From NCBI RefSeq assembly GCF_000218685.1, contig NW_006763298.1, forward strand, positions 1,770,869 to 1,834,868: 64,000 bases of DNA, written 5' to 3'. Each line of letters starts with the position of its first letter. Position 1 is the stretch's first letter. The notes below the pieces were generated by a model. The model was given only the letters and a program-made list of their open reading frames with translations, did no database searches and had not been told where the DNA came from. A program made the position numbers and the translations under genes. Below, in pieces: positions 26,568-37,807 of the stretch. This stretch comes from Serpula lacrymans var. lacrymans S7.9 (lineage: Eukaryota; Basidiomycota; Agaricomycetes; Boletales; Serpulaceae).

Positions 26568-26992
26568 GGCCCAATACGATAGCAGGCTAATGCTTCAAGA
26601 TATTCCTGATTGTATTTATATGGCGCTGTATGTCAGATATCAATAAATAAACCGTATTAGCATACTCAAGCCGAACAGGAATAGAAATTAGGGCTACGAT
26701 TGACCCGATTAGCAATATTATATTTTTTTAGCCATTTCATTACTCAATGCTTTACCTTCCGGAGATGAAGCCACCGAGATACATTTTAGGCGAATCTTCT
26801 GATTTCTGTATTCGAGAAACCATTCTTGAAGCGAATAATATCAGTACCAGTTGGTTCGATGTCACATGAAAAAATGGTAAAGGACAGAAAGTGTGTTCTA
26901 TAATGTTCGTTACCCTGTGGGCATAACTCTATGTCAGATGAGTCATGTAATTGCAGATATAGGACCAACGATCTAAAAAAAGGGAAACGTAT
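26568..26992. promoter_or_regulatory. Promoter region of NRPS copy B
   Basis: This 425-bp gap holds the promoter of NRPS copy B and the 3' end region of the TatD gene. It is AT-rich with a TATTTATATGG stretch near 26611-26621 and a CCGAACAG at 26671-26678 matching the two copies in the NRPS copy A promoter. No gene is seen. Confidence 0.4.
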
Positions 26993-28331
26993 CTATATTC
27001 CATAAACCAATCTCGCGTTTTCTCTTGCCTGATGCATGATCTTAGTTGTATCCCAACTACCACCAGCGACGTTTGCAGCATATTCAGCCACCCAAGGGAT
27101 CATTGCAGTATGGCAAAGTGGTAGTCGGCCTTTCACGGCTGAGAGTGAAGGATAAAGGTTTGATGGGATCATGAAGGGGGCATCTGTCTCCAATAGGATT
27201 CGAAGTGTATTGGGCTGTCCGGACATCTGTCGAACGAGGGCAGATGTATTGAGATTCGTTGAATAAGTGATAACCCCTGATCAAAATACGCTTTTGGTCA
27301 ACTAGTCAAGATAGCTATCACAGACGACTTACCTGTCACACCGATATGAAGATTTGGAAAGTGTTCGAGTAACCTTTGGGCAAGCTCTGGCGAGTCTGTA
27401 TAGCAGTGGACGTGTATCTTAGAAAAAAACTTGGTCAGCAGATTTGACCATGCATGTTCCATATTCCATTTACCTTATGGTCTCGAGGAACTTCTTGTTT
27501 CAAAATCCTCTCGGTATCTTCTTCAGCCTCTCTTGTATGAATTGTCAAAGGCTTTCCCAATTTAATGGCTTGTCGCAGTTGGCGAATCAATACAGTCTGC
27601 TGAATATCTCGAGGTGAATTATCATAGTGATAATCGAGACCAATCTCGCCCCATCCAACGCATCGCGGGTGGGTCATCGCCTCTAAGCTGATACTCTATA
27701 AGAAACCATACATAAGCAGAGGACGCGTACTCACATGGAGGCTTCTACTTCGTCGTTATATTCTTTGGCTTGGTGACTGCAAGACCGGTAAGGAAAAAGA
27801 TCATGCATTGAGAGCCCTGGGCTACTCACGGGTGAACGCCTGGGGGTGATGAGAATACAGTTTTAAGTTAACAACGGGAAGCTTACCCATGACGAACCAA
27901 TACTCAACCCCAGCCCATTTCACTTCTCTATCATGGGCAGTCAAGGCCGAATCTGCGAGCTCCTTCCAAGCAGCCTGCACTGGAGCCTCACACCATACGT
28001 CTATGATAGCCTCAATATTGCGACCACTGTATAATCCCTTCACGAAAGCAAAGACATCTTCATGCTTGGCAAACTTATATTTCTGTCGGTAAGCAGAGAA
28101 TGTCGAGAGGAGATGGGTGTGGGTATCGACGATGGGAGTGATGGATGCTGGGGTAGCAGCAGCCTCGGTGTATGGGTGAAGTGGTAAGACAAGGTGCTCT
28201 TCACCTGGAACGCTATTCTTTTTATTCTTACCCATAGATCGAGACTTGGGATTATGGTAGTACTTAACCAGATAAGGATTTCTCAGATATGGCAGACGCC
28301 TGCCAAGTAAGGTTTGCGCGGTCGTTAGCAT
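26993..28331 (-). CDS. TatD-family metal-dependent hydrolase/DNase
   Basis: This is a TIM-barrel metal hydrolase of the TatD family, which acts as a 3'-5' exonuclease/DNase linked to DNA repair and apoptosis-like nuclear degradation. The metal ligands are in order: HxH in IVDTHTHL, Glu in GWGEIGLDYHY, His in PLTIHTREAEED, His in IHVHCYTDS, and Asp in LLETDAPFM. The ATG at 28331 gives MLTTAQTLLGRRLPYLRN, an Arg-rich, acid-free N-terminus that resembles a mitochondrial presequence; a frame reaching 28376 starts only at TTG. The family core is about 260 residues; this protein is longer because of the leader and a spacer rich in Pro/Ala. About five introns are needed. It flanks the NRPS locus but looks like ordinary cellular housekeeping. 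Confidence 0.88.
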
Positions 28332-29441
28332 AACAGTTATTATCCGATAAGTACTATCGTTGGACAATAGGTGCAATTGGTCTGGGGAGAAGTTGAATAA
28401 CTCACCAGTTGTTGAGCTTTAGACTGTCGGAACTTGACCAGTAGATATAATTTTTAGTTTTCTAGTTGCCTATGTAGAAAAATAAGCAAGAACTTGAAGC
28501 ATTGGAGCAGCGGAACAAAACCGAAAAGACGACACATGTTTTGGAATGGTTCTGCAATTTCTGGTCACACTGGGTCACAACGGCACTCACAGACCAAATC
28601 AGGCGGAGCTTACCAGTCAAATTCCGCCAGGTCACCAAGTCCTGACGCTGGTGGTATGTGCGGTGCGTACCGAAGCGGAGCTAGCGGTCCTTGATTGATT
28701 ATCTTGGTGTGTGATTGCCTGTTTCGGTCGCCTAGGCCCAAGTGCATATCTCTAACCGGTTGCATCCGGTGTCCAACGATAGTAGACCAAAATTTCTTGG
28801 AAAGACATTTACAGCTAATTGCAGAACGTTAGACATGTCAGCATAGAAATCGCATACAGGCGGACTTGAAAAATAGAAATCCCCGAAAGATCAGGAGACT
28901 GTATCTTAAGTCTGGTTAGCGTAGCTGTGGCGCCTCGTGGCTTCCTGTGGCGGGCAGACTCTGAGATTAGTCTTACGAGTCTAAAATAATTTACTTCCCG
29001 CTCATCCCGCTTCAACTCCGAGTGCACGTTTTTCATACCGGGATGTTTAACGATCTGCAATTAGCTGTAAACGGAGGCTTGGCGGAGCTACTGAGTTAGG
29101 CAATACCTCACCTCTTTTAAGCTCCGCGTCATCAAAAGCTGGTAGTGCCGCTTACCGGCATTTGTGCCGAATCCACTCTCCGCACACAAAGTCCGATTTC
29201 TGTACACATTTCTCGTAGATTTCTCGTAGAGGTCTATCGATATCTGATAATAGCTGGAACGTCAGCTTTTATTTAAATTCTGTGTTATGTATCGTAAACG
29301 CGTAAAGTACATCGTGAAATCGTGTTAAATGTCGACAGCGAATAGAGAGCAAAAGAAAAGAAAAAAACAGATATTTTCTATATCGTGACATTGGCAGAAT
29401 GCAATGGATTAACAAAAGTGTCCGTATCAATGTAAGTGGCA
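28332..29441. other. Intergenic region with a MITE-like inverted repeat
   Basis: No gene is supported in this 1.1 kb. It contains the 264-bp inverted-repeat element described separately and short recurrences of GCGGAGCT on both strands (near 28611, 28675, 29084 and, inverted, 29119). Small open frames in it do not resemble proteins. Confidence 0.5.
28808..29071. repeat. 264-bp inverted-repeat element, MITE-like
   Basis: The arms at 28808-28836 and 29043-29071 are reverse complements over 29 nt with two mismatches (outer end TTTACAGCTAATTGCAG). Weaker complementarity continues inward for about 30 nt more, so the whole unit could fold into a long hairpin. It has no coding capacity. Size and form suit a miniature inverted-repeat transposon or a hairpin RNA locus. 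I found no clear target-site duplication. Confidence 0.5.
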
Positions 29442-32400
29442 TCAGCTCAAAGTTTGTGGGTTCAATAACACCTGCACCTCTTTGATGCATTCAATTAGAC
29501 GAATATGCACCTCCTTTGCATTCTCTAGTAATGGCTTAATATTCTCTGGGGTCATCGCAAGCTTGAAATCAGGAAGAAAATGGCGATCGTCCAGAGGTTG
29601 AGGGGGTGCAGAACGGACAGATCCCGACTTGACCGCTTTGTGGCTTTTAGAAGGAGGGGGGCTTTCCCGCGGCAAAGATATCCGATTTTTGGACTTTGAC
29701 TTGGAACGTGATTCCCGATGAGCACTGTCGACATGTTCTTCTACATTTGATAACCTGGTTGAGCGCATTGGTCGAATAGAACGAGGAGAAGATTCACCCC
29801 AGAACGATGTTTGAGACGCGCTCGGTGCTCGTTTAGGAGTCACCGGACGGGCCTCTTGATTATGCTCATGAAGATACGGTGAGCGTCCTCGCTTCCCTTT
29901 AATAGTGGCAGAACCATCAATGCCCAGCGCCTTCGCTGCAGCATCAAGGTCAGACGCAGAATCGATGCGATCCCAATCTTCCTCCTCTGCCGCGCTGCTT
30001 CCACTACTGGCCACTCTAATTTCACTAGCATTGCTTATGGGCGTATCAGGCCCAGACGTCGGAACCTTGTTTTTCTGTCCTAGACGAAATATAGATGCTA
30101 GTGATGGGCGACGAGGAGAAGCCTTGTGAGTCAAAGATGAACCGTTGTAAGGGGAAGTTGGGGAGTGTTCTTTGGCAGAGCGCATAGAATCAGGTCCAGT
30201 GCTAGCCTTTGAACGCCTACGATTGGCAATGACATGAGCGTGGGGGTGATTGCTGCGACTACGGCTGTCGTGAGACGAGTTAGTACTAAGGGAGGAAGTA
30301 GAGGCTGGGATCGGGGGTTGATCAGAATGGCTTCGCTTCAACGACCTTAACATGTCGCGCAGCCCACTCATTCCCAACCTACCACTCCTACGCTTCTTGT
30401 TCCCGACAGAATCCTGAGTAGATTCTTCCGAGGGCAGGGTGACAGTACTGTTCATCGCATCACCCCACCGCCAGTGTCGGTTTACAGCACCCTCCTCAGG
30501 GATCAAGGAGGCATTCGCATAAGAATTGTCGACGTTATGAAGCATGTCCCTCAGCAAAACAAGTTGCCGTTGGCTGAGATCGTGCCGGCCAGTCGACGCC
30601 CTCCAAGCAAGATTTGGTTGAGTCGCAGTACTAGAACCAGACGCCGCAATAGGTTTTGCTTCTTCACCTGATAGCGTCACAGCGCGTTCGCGGCTTTTTC
30701 GACTATCAATCTGCATTTGTATTGCGGGAGCAGATACGCTACTGGAAGGAGGGGAAACGGGCGTCGGAGTACCTCCTCCCAACTCGATGAGCAGCTCTGC
30801 ACATTCCCAGGGTACTCTATATTTGAGACTGATAGTGTAAAAAGCTGTAGCAAGTTGCTTGGGATTATGTTGGGGCCTTGGATTGGTATTGGAACGCGCA
30901 CGAGAGCCAGGACGTGCTAGGTAAAAAATGGTAGGAGAAGCCGACCGAGAAGGTAGCTCGCTATCAAGGATGGCTTGAACCTCAGATACCAAGGCATAGT
31001 AAATCATTTGCAGTTCTTTAAGTTCTATAATATATAGCATAAGACGCGTTATCTGGAAATATGGGGACGTGGGGGGACTCACTTTCAACGCTGGCCGCAA
31101 ACTCCCTTACCATACCAAGATCCCTTTTCAAACCTATCTGCGCCTGACTAATCCTAGCGGGAATTTTGAGATCGCCCAAGGAATTCCGTCGAGGTACTGA
31201 AATATTTGTTGTTGCAGTACTAGGCACATGAGTTGACCGTCCTAAAGAGGCAGACTGGGGCGATGAAGGAGCTTTTGAAGGGGAGTTACGATTAATATTC
31301 GATGAATTGCCTCGTGATGGCAGTGATGAAGGCATACTTGATGGAACAATCAAAGACTCGATACCGGCAGATATAGTGATCGGAGCTGAGTGCGCTGTTG
31401 TAATACCACCAACCACACGAGGCGGGGAAGGCGGTTGCAGCTCTATCGGTGGTAGCAACTGCTCCAAGGGGGTTTGCCTGCCTTGCGTCGGAATCGGGTT
31501 AGGTTGCGATGGAAGGTCTGGGTGAGGTGGCATTGGATCTATAGCAGAACTTTTGTTGCGCCTGTGTTTCTTAGAGGTGACCAAACTGATTCTGCGAACG
31601 CTTCCCATAAAACTCCGACTACCTTCCTGTGTAGGCTTCTCTGAACTCTCCACACTTCCCTCTGTTGAGTCAATCGCCTTGGATGATGATCGACCAATCG
31701 ATGACCCATACGAGGTTTGCCTAAGGCTCCCAGACTTACTGTTAGGGACCTGCATCGAACTGGGTCGTCTGACAGCCGAAAATAATGACGGCTTTGAGAT
31801 CTGCTCTACTTCTCCGCGGTCACCTTTCTCAAACGTCCTACTCTGCTTGCGCTTGATCACTTTGTGAGGCGAGTCTGGAGGGGTCATAGGCATCAACTGC
31901 ATCTTGTCCAGACTCTGTTCGTGTCTCAATTCAGCTAGAGCCCTTGGTGGCGGTGATCCAGACCCAAGGCCGCCGCCAGGGCCCCGAAAAAACCAGTTAG
32001 GTTTGTTAGAGGCTGGAGTCTGAGCAAGAGAGCTCGTTGGACGGGGTGTTGCTTCCTCATCCTGGTTATAACGTTGTGCCATCACCTCAGATGGACCAGT
32101 ACTAGCTCGCTTTTTACGCACACCCCACTTCTTCACTGATCCTATGCGAGATAACAGAGGAGTCTTATTTGATCCAGGAGACGTTGGATCAGAAGTAGTA
32201 GGCGGTGGGCTGGACGAACGTTCTGGGGTTGATGGCGGTATAGGACCAGTGGGTGGGTCGTAGTGCTCCTCTATGAGTTCGAATACATTGTTATCGAGAT
32301 GTTGTGGGCGGGATTTCTTTCGCAATCTGCGCCTTTCTCTGTGTATAGGTGGGCTCGGGGGAAGCATCGCAAGAGAACCCCCGGAAAGCGTAGGTCTAAG

Positions 32401-33237
32401 GGCAAGGCGGGAAGTAGAGGTGTACCCTATCGAATTGCGCCCGCTTGTGGTGGGTATGGAGAAAACAGAGACCGTTGGAGAGCGAGGAAATGGCTCTGTC
32501 AAGGATCCTAGGAATGATTGTGGTATTGCAGGGACGGGAGGAGGGGGAGTCAGCCCCGGTAACATCGCTCGGCGAGTACGGGTAGTGACGGTCCTGTCTT
32601 CTTCCTTCTCCGCAAAACCGAACTCGCCCTCGTCGTCCGACGATTCTACATACGCGTCATGACGCGTTCGTTTGGGCAGAGGCGAGTCACCCTTGCCAGC
32701 ATCAAAGTCGTCATCCCAGTTCTCTGGCTCGATGAATTGGCGGGTGCGCGGCGGGGTGTGATATGAGTGACGGGTTTTTAGAGAATGAATAGGTTTTTGA
32801 ATGGGTGATTCTGGCCTATCTTCAAAATCATCGTCCCAGTTCTCTGCTTGACCAGTTGCCCGTTTGGTGGGAGTCGATGGACCAGGCTCAGACCAGTCTT
32901 CGAGAGGAGATCGCACGCCTTTGACGGGATAGTTCTTCCTATCTTCCAAAACGTTCTTAGATGCAGCTGGGAGCGACGAGGGCATTTCGTTGTCCCAGTC
33001 TTCCCCGAAAGTCGAACTTGTGGCGGATAGCCGAGGTTCCCTCGTGCCTTGAATCGTGCCATTAGCGTGACGGTCATTGCCCTGCTGGAACTCGAAATCA
33101 TCGTCCCAGTTCTCAGAGGGAACTAGGTCAAAAATAGCAGCACAAATGTGCTTTGAGATGAGCAAAAAGATCATATGGGACGCGCCACCCCAAAGAGAAC
33201 GCATACCTGATGTATGATTGGACCTTTGGGCATTCAT
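29442..33237 (-). CDS. Byr4/Bfa1-like cytokinesis/mitotic-exit regulator (tentative)
   Basis: This is a long, mostly disordered Ser/Pro-rich protein of about 1,200 residues in three exons. The N-terminal 150 residues repeat a Trp-Asp motif: SENWDDDFEF, EDWDNEMP, EDWSEPG, ENWDDDFED, ENWDDDFDAG. Such WDDDFE repeats recall Byr4/Bfa1, the scaffold half of the two-part GAP that restrains the septation/mitotic-exit GTPase at the spindle pole body. A folded-looking region follows the second intron (LKELQMIYYALVSEVQAIL, then YRVPWECAELLIELGGG). The remainder is basic and Ser-rich with many SP sites, consistent with regulation by phosphorylation. The start at 33237 with an intron to about 33122 joins SNHTSV to PSENWDDD. 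Assignment rests on motif resemblance; another WD-repeat-free scaffold is possible. Confidence 0.55.
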
Positions 33238-33693
33238 ATGTCTCGGTCAGTATAGGCTGGCGTTTTCGTGGCAGCGCCGTGCGTGTCGTATGTCAATGTT
33301 TTTATCGTGTCGTAAATGTTATATGATAAAGAATATAAGGCTGGCGTTGTTTCTCGAGTTCTGGGTTGTGGTCGTTCAAAGTTCATGAGGCCGTTATAAT
33401 AAACGCTGTTTGCCGCGCTTTGTCCGGTTCAAGTGCACTCGGTTACAGTAAAACTGCCGCGTACTCTTCTCAAAGCAAAAGGCTACAAAATGTCAAAGCA
33501 AATCTCGCCTACACTTGCTTGAAACACTTTGGAAATTGCCATCAGCAACTGAGGTTTCATGAGACTTCAGATAGCTTCAGTGGATCAACAAGTTTAGCGA
33601 TTAGCAGTAGTGACAATGAACGAACAGCTACACGTGTACAAGGTATATATGATATAATATAGGTTAGTCGTCGTGCTAAGCTACTGGCGACAG
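33238..33693. other. Intergenic, nothing supported
   Basis: These 456 bp lie upstream of the Byr4-like gene and downstream of the small hypothetical gene at 33694-34493. A 98-codon plus-strand frame (33366-33662) has no recognisable character. I see only promoter/UTR sequence. Confidence 0.45.
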
Positions 33694-34493
33694 CTATGGG
33701 ACATCGAGTGCTGTGCGTTCTGGCATTTGAGGGGTATGCTCCATTGAGATTTGCTCAGGTAATGTTGGTTGATAAATTTCGACGAGTGAACTCAATCGAG
33801 AGTTTGGTATCTGGCGAACAGTGTCGAATTTCGACTGCCGTGGGCATGGTGAATTTAAAGATGCATTACTACACCGTTCGGTAACCATGGGAGGAATGAC
33901 AGGGGAGTGTGGAATACGGAACAGATGGTTCGCTGAAGAGCATTGCAGCAAAGGTGATCGAGGTGACTGAGAGCCGAGGCGAGATACACGAATAGTTTCC
34001 TCAGGTGCGAAAGAAGCCAGCTCAGCATGTGATAGCACAGCGTAGGGGGGCATTGACTTGGGCTGTATGTGAACGGGTCTTATCTGAAACTGGTCGAATT
34101 CAGTACAGGATGGCTTGGGCGTTGGATCATCTGCAACCTGGATCATGAAAAATAATGCGTAACCACAAAATGACGAGGAAAAAGATTACATACCCAATTG
34201 TCATGACCACTTTTCGTATAACGCGACCAAGAGAGGCCATCCAGGTCACTGAATTCCGTCTTGACAGACTTGAAAGAAAGTAGTAATGTCTGCTTCTGGT
34301 CCTAAAGAAACACAGGTGATAAATGACTAGCTAACGAGGGAGCTCGGACAAAATTACTTACCTCTGTCATGACCAGAGCTTCTTGATCCCATTTCTGTTG
34401 TTCCAGCTCCAGCTGTTTGATTCTTGCTTTCCTGGCCTTCGCCCGATCGCTGCAAGCTGGTACAGGATTCGAGGGAGAGGTCATGTCGGACAT
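33694..34493 (-). CDS. Hypothetical protein with basic coiled N-terminus
   Basis: A protein of about 230 residues from three exons. Exon 1 (MSDMTSPSNPVPACSDR) leads into a Lys/Arg-rich predicted helix, RAKARKARIKQLELEQQKWD, which resembles a short basic leucine-zipper-like or nuclear coiled-coil segment. Exon 2 gives DQKQTLLLSFKSVKTEF. Exon 3 is Pro/Ser-rich and lacks recognisable domains, ending ERTALDVP. Introns have good GT-AG borders (donor after VMTE, donor after GHDNW). No signal peptide or membrane helix is visible. It diverges from PCNA across a 481-bp promoter containing cell-cycle boxes, so shared S-phase timing is conceivable. I cannot name the family. Confidence 0.65.
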
Positions 34494-34903
34494 TAAGGGA
34501 AAGAGCGATTGCCAGTCTAGACAGCAATATTAATGTTAAGTACCAGTGACCCAGTCACGACTTTGAGTACTGAGGATTGGGTGGGTATAAGTACGGGATG
34601 ATGTTTCAAGAATAAAAATAAAACAGTATAAGCCACCGCAATGGCCACACTGGCTTTTGTACGTACATCCCAGTTCAGACAATGTGGCCCAATTCTAAAC
34701 CAGGCCATAAGTCTGCACTTCCCTAGACCACAGGTTTCGGCGTATGTCCACTGGCTGGGAATGTGTTACTTTTCAAGTCGATGCAGAACAATGGTTTGCT
34801 GTTTCCAAGCAAACGCAGAATGAATGTTACATTGTGCCGCGTGACAGATATGTGACATAGCGCGCCACTCCCACGGTCGGTATTGTGGCTCCGCTTGAAA
34901 AGA

Positions 34904-34942
34904 ACGCGTCCTTTCTTTCGCCTTTCTCATCTTTCGACGCGT
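34904..34942 (+). promoter_or_regulatory. Two MCB (ACGCGT) boxes upstream of PCNA
   Basis: ACGCGT occurs at 34904-34909 and 34937-34942, 33 bp apart start to start and 33-71 bp upstream of the PCNA ATG; a third copy lies in intron 1 at 35057. ACGCGT is the MluI cell-cycle box bound by the fungal MBF complex at G1/S. Two sites this close in front of a replication gene are a good functional fit. Confidence 0.65.
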
Positions 34943-34974
34943 TTCCTTTCCCCGTCTCCTTTGCCAATCCAGAC

Positions 34975-36334
34975 ATGCTCGAAGCCAGGCTACAGGAAGC
35001 AGCACTCTTGAAGCGTCTTCTTGACTGTATGTATCTTTCCATGTATCTTACTCTGAACGCGTATTGATTATAGCGCAGCAATCAAGGAGCTAGTAACAGA
35101 CGCCAATTTCGAGTGCAATGAAGAAGGCATCGTATGTCTCGTGCATCTTTATACGCGAGTTTCTCTGAAATGTGTAATCTGTGGCGCATCTGGAATAGAA
35201 CCTCCAAGCCATGGATAACTCTCACGTCGCTTTAGTGGCGGTGAAGCTGGACGCTGTTGGCTTCAAGAGATATCGCTGTGACCGCCCAATGCCTCTCGGT
35301 GTCAACCTCAATTCCCTTACCAAAGTCCTCAAGTGTGCAAAAGACGACGATATATGTGTCATAAAGGCCACTGATGACGCTGACGTGCTTAATCTCGTAT
35401 ACGAAGCACGCAGTATGTCTACCATTCTCATACGCTCGTCCCTCGTAGACTTATCACCTGTTTCTCTTTAGACTCTGATCGAATTGCAGAGTACGATATG
35501 AAACTGATGGATATTGATTCGGATAATCTGGGCATACCAGATACGGAATATGACGCGCGTGTGACGATGCCCGCTTCAGAATTTTCGCGTATTGTTCGTG
35601 ACTTGTCGCAGTTGGGCGAATCTGTTCGCATAGAGGTATCTAAAGAGGGTGTTCGGTTTGCCAGTGACGGTGAAGCTGCGAACGGCAGCGTGTTACTGAA
35701 ACAGACAGAAGCCGCACGGGAGAAGTATGCTGACTATGGTAAAGATGATGATGCGAAAGAGGATGAAGACGAAGAGGAGGGAAGTAGTAAGAAGAAGGTC
35801 AAGAAAGAAAAAGTGAAGAAGGAGACTGGAGATGATGTAGAAATGGATGCTGAAGATGATGAGGAAAATGAGAATGAAGAGGTCAAAGCAAAGCCAGAAG
35901 ATGACGGAGAAGAAGAGCAAGATGACGAGGAGGAGGGGAGAAGTAAGAAACGAAAGAAGGCTCCAGCTAAGGTTGGTTACTTCATTTTTTTCTGTTATTC
36001 CTCCAGTAACTGCACGCTCTTAATAGAACGGCAAGCCCGCCAAAAAGGCCAAAAAATCTGATGACATCCCTTCGGACGGAGGCGTTAGCATCGAGATGAA
36101 CCAACATGTCACGCTAACATTTAGTTTGAAATATCTTGTCAACTTCTCGAAAAGCTCGTCGCTCTCAGACACCGTACAGCTCATGATGAGCAACGATGTC
36201 CCTCTTCTGGTACGCCACCATCTCTTGATTTAATAGGAATAAATGTGTTCTTATGTTTTGCATTTTAGGTTTCCTATAAATTTGGCCAGGGTCACATTAG
36301 ATATTACCTTGCACCCAAAATCGGGGATGATTGA
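34975..36334 (+). CDS. POL30: PCNA, DNA sliding clamp, with a long acidic insertion
   Basis: PCNA is the homotrimeric clamp that tethers DNA polymerase delta, ligase and repair factors. Conserved elements are clear: [33 protein letters not shown], the [16 protein letters not shown] helix, [25 protein letters not shown], and the C-terminal [11 protein letters not shown] and [10 protein letters not shown]. Between VLLKQTE (about residue 187) and [11 protein letters not shown] (about residue 293) lies roughly 100 extra residues rich in Asp, Glu and Lys, with [11 protein letters not shown] and KKRKK patches. In ordinary PCNA this is a short loop of domain 2. The protein is therefore about 358 residues instead of about 260. 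Six exons; the insertion is inside an exon plus the start of the next, so it is not an unspliced intron. No frame break is present. Confidence 0.93.
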
Positions 36335-36633
36335 TGGAATCTTTTACACTTATCAGTTTATGTATTTTTGACTTTACTATCATCTGTGTAATATCTTGGC
36401 TCTTTCGAAATGTACTTTGTTTTCTGTCTTCTTTTTCACGCTTTCGGGCCTCGCACCGATGTTCGAGTACAACGTGTCGATAACCACAAATTAAGAACTC
36501 CTATCAATAGTTCAGATCACTAAGAAATTCAAATTAATGCTGCGAGTAAGGTAGTGTGAATACGGAATAAGGGGACAACACTCCGACTAGATGCGAGAAA
36601 AGCTGATCACTGTCCAACATGTCGATAGGCTCG

Positions 36634-37807
36634 TTATGATTGAGTGGTGCTGCCAACTGGCACGTCCACCAAACCGAACCACTCCGGGATCTTCATCCAC
36701 ACTTCCCCTCTTGCCTTTCTGACAGCGATGGCGAAGTCGATTTTGCAAGAACTACACATTTTTAGCCCACACTGCTTGAACCCGTCTGAGAAATCCGTCC
36801 TTGAGAGCATCTCAATCGCCTGGACGAGCGTGTACAACGGGTCGGCGTCACGCCCACACGCAATACCCCCCACAGACCGCAGGATGTTGAGCTGGATGAA
36901 GTAGAAAGATTCGTAACAGTACTGTGAGTCGAACCTCCCGGCGTTGAGGCAGCCCAGGGACACGTTGCGTTCTCTCAGCTCGGTATCGATGAAGGTGGCA
37001 ATATACCGCTGTGCTTGTTCGCGACCAAAGAACACTCTACATAGGTTCTCCTGTGAGAGGTGGATGGTCTGGGAGTCCGCGGGGACGTAATTTGAGCTGT
37101 GTCCTGGACCCGATGGCAACGGTACAACAGGCGGAGGAACGCGAGTACCGACGAGGATCTTGCTGGGTCCATAGCGAGAGAGATCGTAGAAAGCACTGGG
37201 AAGCATTGCATCTAGCCCGAGCTCTAGAGCGAGGTTGATAACTAGGATTGGATGGGCACACGACTCGCGAGGGGAATACCGGCCTTGTGCATCAATGGCG
37301 TCCCTTTCACGGCGTTCCCATCCAACAAGGGTGGATGGCCAGTCGAGTTCTAGACGCGCGATACATCGTCTACGGAGATGCTCAATGAAATATTTTGTAG
37401 ATAGTCGGAGAACTGCAGCGATAGCGGGAAAATCGGTTACTGTGGGCTTTTGCTGGAAATATCTGGGACACGAGCCATGTGTAAGTTAGTCATGACTTGT
37501 GTGTCGGTTGAAGGCAAAGAATGGTGAGATACTCACAGTCCATCGTAAAGTGCCACCAATAGATGATGGAAGGACAGTCATAAATCTCGACACAGGGACA
37601 ACCATCCACGAGATTCTGCACTGCTGGCTGTGGAACGGAGAACAAGTCACGGAAAACATCAGAATGACGCTCAAGTTGACCCCGGTGGACCTTGAAGGCC
37701 GCAGAGCCTGCGATGAGCACGATATTGCCGTCCTGGAACCAGAAATCTGAGCGGATGAAGTTGCTAAGCCCAGGCTTGCCACAAAAACTTGAATGATCGA
37801 CTTCCAT
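36634..37807 (-). CDS. BTB/POZ domain protein
   Basis: A protein of about 370 residues with an N-terminal BTB/POZ fold: SDFWFQDGNIVLIAGSAAFK, VHRGQLERHSDVFRDLFSVP, then DGCPCVEIYDCPS. This arrangement marks a BTB family greatly expanded in mushroom-forming fungi, most members of unknown role; BTB folds mediate dimerisation and Cul3 recruitment. The rest contains KYFIEHLRRRCIARLELDWP and a C-terminal Cys pair, CGLKMCSSCK. The start at 37807 is ATG; a frame extended to 37810 only adds GTG. One or two introns fall near 37460-37550. It is convergent with PCNA, 300 bp away. Confidence 0.85.

Noticed and set aside
35693..35920. Hydrophobic minus-strand frame opposite PCNA
   Set aside because: It is the complement of the Asp/Glu/Lys-rich insertion codons, which always give Leu/Phe/Ile-rich antisense frames.
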